A model generated the notes under the pieces. That model had not been told where the DNA came from and searched no databases. It saw nothing but the letters and a program-made list of their open reading frames with translations. From assembly GCA_947643405.1 (NCBI GenBank), contig CANRVY010000013.1:1-43903 (forward strand): a DNA stretch of 43,903 bases, written 5' to 3'. The position numbers and the translations under genes were made by a program. Positions 42,209 to 43,903 of the stretch are shown here, one piece after another. Every line of letters starts with the position of its first letter. Position 1 is the first letter of the stretch. The stretch comes from an uncultured Mycoplasmatota bacterium. GTDB lineage: Bacteria > Bacillota_I > Bacilli_A > RF39 > UBA660.

Positions 42209-43831
42209 ATGGAAAAAGTTTATGTTTTTGGTCATAGAAGACCAGATACTGACAGTGTCACCGCTGCGATTACCCTTTCTTACTTAAAAAACCAATTAGG
42301 AGTAAATGCAGTGCCAGTAGTATTGAGCGATATCAATAATGAAACAAAATATGCGCTTGATTTTTTTAAAGTAGATACTCCAAAGTATCTAAATGATGTA
42401 AAAGTGAAAGTAAAAGATTTAAACTATTCAAAAAAATATTTCATCACAGATAAAACTTCTGTTTATCAGGGATTTTTAGCAATGACAAATGCAAAAATTC
42501 ACAAAATTCCAGTTGTTGATGAAGCACAACATTTAGTTGGAATTCTGAGTATGGGTGATATTGCAGAAGACCAATTATCCAATGAATTACATCATTTAAA
42601 AGCTTCTTATGATAATATTTTAGAAGTTTTAAATGGAACTGCACTTACTCGTTTTGATGAAGAAATAGAAGGGGAAGCTTTTGTTGCATCTTATAAAAGT
42701 ACAACAATTATTGAAACAATAAAAATAGACCGTTCTAGTATTGTCATTATGGGTGATAGACATAGTGTTATTGAATATGCAGTTAACAATAAAGCTCGTT
42801 TAATTATTTTAACAGGAGGTTCTAATATTAAACCTGAACATGTTGAAATTGCAAAAGCAAATAAGGTTAATATCATTAAAACAGATTATGACACATTTAA
42901 AGTAACCAGAATTTTTAATTTATGTAAATATGCAAGTGAAATTGTATCTGTTAAAAATGTTTTATGCATTCAAGAATTAGATGATGTCAAGGAATTTATT
43001 TCTATAGCGAATCAAACGAAATATAGCTATTATCCTGTTATCAATAGAGATGAAAAATGTTTAGGAATGCTAAGACTTTCAGATGCAAATGAAGTAAAAC
43101 GTCACAAAGTTATTTTAGTTGACCATAATTCTTATGACCAAAGTGTTGTTGGTTTAGAAGAAGCGGATATTATGGAAATTATAGACCACCATAATATTGG
43201 AACAATAGGAACGTCTATGCCTATTAATTTTAGAAATATGCCAGTAGGTAGTACAAATACAATTATATATCAACTTTACAATGAAAATTTAATTCCAATT
43301 CCAAAACAAATGGCGGGATTAATGTTATCTGGAATTTTATCTGATACACTTATTTTAAAATCACCTACAACTACAGATTTAGATAGAACTGTTGTTACTG
43401 AATTAAGTAACTTAATAGGAATAGATTATAAAGAGTATGGAATTAATATGTTAAAGGCTGGTTCTAGTATAAAAGGAAAAACACCTTATGAAGTCCTTTA
43501 TACAGACTTTAAAATTTTTCCATTAGGGGATAGAAAAATGGGAATTGGTCAAATTACAACAACCAATGCTGAAGAAATTTTATCTAACAAAGATGCTTAT
43601 GTTGATTTATTAAACCAAGTTTCTATGGAGAATGATTATTATTTTACAGCTCTATTTATAACTGATATTATTGAAAATGGTTCTTATATTTTATATAGTA
43701 ATGAAGGAGCTAGTTTACTTCGTTCTGCATATGGACTTAGAACCATTCAAGAAGGAACTTATTTACCAAATATTGTTTCTCGTAAAAAACAAGTTGTTCC
43801 AAATATTATGGCACAATATGAAGCAAAATAA
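42209..43831 (+). CDS. ppaC: Manganese-dependent inorganic pyrophosphatase with CBS-DRTGG-CBS insert
   Basis: Family II pyrophosphatase that hydrolyses pyrophosphate to phosphate. The DHH domain starts MEKVYVFGHRRPDTDS (metal ligands in GHRRPDTDS, 8-16) and continues after the insert at VDHNSYDQ (304-311) and IIDHHNIG (324-331). The DHHA2 domain ends with the substrate-binding SRKKQ. The regulatory insert (about 70-295) contains CBS 1, a DRTGG domain and CBS 2, which in relatives binds adenine nucleotides and controls activity. The 540 aa are normal for this form. Ribosome-binding site AAGGAGGAGTTT; single-gene unit. Confidence 0.95.
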   Translation: MEKVYVFGHRRPDTDSVTAAITLSYLKNQLGVNAVPVVLSDINNETKYALDFFKVDTPKYLNDVKVKVKDLNYSKKYFITDKTSVYQGFLAMTNAKIHKIPVVDEAQHLVGILSMGDIAEDQLSNELHHLKASYDNILEVLNGTALTRFDEEIEGEAFVASYKSTTIIETIKIDRSSIVIMGDRHSVIEYAVNNKARLIILTGGSNIKPEHVEIAKANKVNIIKTDYDTFKVTRIFNLCKYASEIVSVKNVLCIQELDDVKEFISIANQTKYSYYPVINRDEKCLGMLRLSDANEVKRHKVILVDHNSYDQSVVGLEEADIMEIIDHHNIGTIGTSMPINFRNMPVGSTNTIIYQLYNENLIPIPKQMAGLMLSGILSDTLILKSPTTTDLDRTVVTELSNLIGIDYKEYGINMLKAGSSIKGKTPYEVLYTDFKIFPLGDRKMGIGQITTTNAEEILSNKDAYVDLLNQVSMENDYYFTALFITDIIENGSYILYSNEGASLLRSAYGLRTIQEGTYLPNIVSRKKQVVPNIMAQYEAK

Positions 43832-43857
43832 AAAGTTGGAAAATCCAACTTTTCCTA
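43831..43857 (+). terminator. First terminator after ppaC
   Basis: AAAAGTTGGA (43831-43840) pairs with TCCAACTTTT (43844-43853), loop 3. The stem begins with the last base of the stop codon; the following T-run is short. Confidence 0.75.
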
Positions 43858-43871
43858 AATTGAAATTTGAA

Positions 43872-43897
43872 CCGCACCAGAAAGGTGCGGCTTTTTG
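43872..43897 (+). terminator. Second, GC-rich terminator after ppaC
   Basis: CCGCACC (43872-43878) pairs with GGTGCGG (43884-43890), loop 5, followed by CTTTTTG. It is far richer in G+C than other terminators here and backs up the first. Confidence 0.85.
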
Positions 43898-43903
43898 ATA
43901 TAA

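Noticed and set aside
42103-42235. 44-residue N-terminal extension of the spoVT-like protein
   Set aside because: It overlaps the divergent ppaC promoter and coding start, and AbrB/SpoVT proteins begin at the MKATG segment.
1-43903. Search by eye for tRNA, rRNA, insertion sequences, att sites or CRISPR
   Set aside because: No T-loop GTTCGA-type tRNA core, no transposase-like frame, no flanking inverted repeats and no regularly spaced repeats were seen.

Overview
The window is strongly AT-rich chromosomal DNA from a low-GC Firmicutes-type bacterium, most likely Bacilli and possibly an uncultured gut lineage. The gene order of the S10-spc-alpha cluster, the parAB/ychF/rpsF and metG/tatD/ksgA/tilS/ftsH blocks, a T-box and a SpoVT-type regulator all point that way. 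TGA is a genuine stop (htrA, dut, the 55-aa ORF at 38914-39081), so this is not a mycoplasma using code 4. The species is not identifiable from the sequence alone. Almost everything lies on the minus strand; only gpsA and a pyrophosphatase gene are on the plus strand.

Layout, left to right. 49-7951: an accessory stretch with htrA behind an Abi_2/HEPN gene, an N-acetylmuramoyl-L-alanine amidase, an RluA-type pseudouridine synthase coupled to a SAM methyltransferase behind two unknown genes, a membrane-anchored protein with a duplicated domain, and a J-domain protein. 7967-21979: the complete S10-spc-alpha operon from rpsJ to rplQ with secY, adk, map, infA, a short rpmJ and rpoA; rpmD (L30) is absent between rpsE and rplO. 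22218-24611: a large four-helix membrane protein carrying a CPCC cysteine motif. 24811-32339: gpsA, then rpsR-ssb-rpsF, ychF, an AbgT transporter, DUF951, MscS, parB and parA. 32503-41247: ftsH, tilS, ung, ksgA, a G5/3D-type wall protein, tatD, a 55-aa membrane ORF, metG and dut. 41304-41586: a methionine-type T-box with its promoter. 41576-43903: a SpoVT-like regulator divergent from a CBS-DRTGG manganese pyrophosphatase, followed by two terminators.

Transcription units can be read from promoters and terminators: dut-metG under the T-box; the 55-aa ORF, tatD and the 3D gene; ksgA-ung-tilS-ftsH; parA-parB-mscS-DUF951-abgT; ychF; rpsF-ssb-rpsR; the ribosomal operon; and smaller units. In B. 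subtilis the parAB-side and ftsH/metG-side genes flank oriC. Here they are adjacent with no dnaA, gyrase or mnm genes between them, so the origin-proximal map has been rearranged.

No fully convincing new system is visible. The best leads are: intrinsic terminators that overlap or abut stop codons in most units (a signature of transcription running ahead of translation); the HEPN-type Abi gene in an operon with htrA; the CPCC membrane protein; the dut-metG T-box; a structured S10 leader; and a hairpin that would mask the spoVT ribosome-binding site. No tRNA, rRNA, CRISPR array or insertion sequence was seen.
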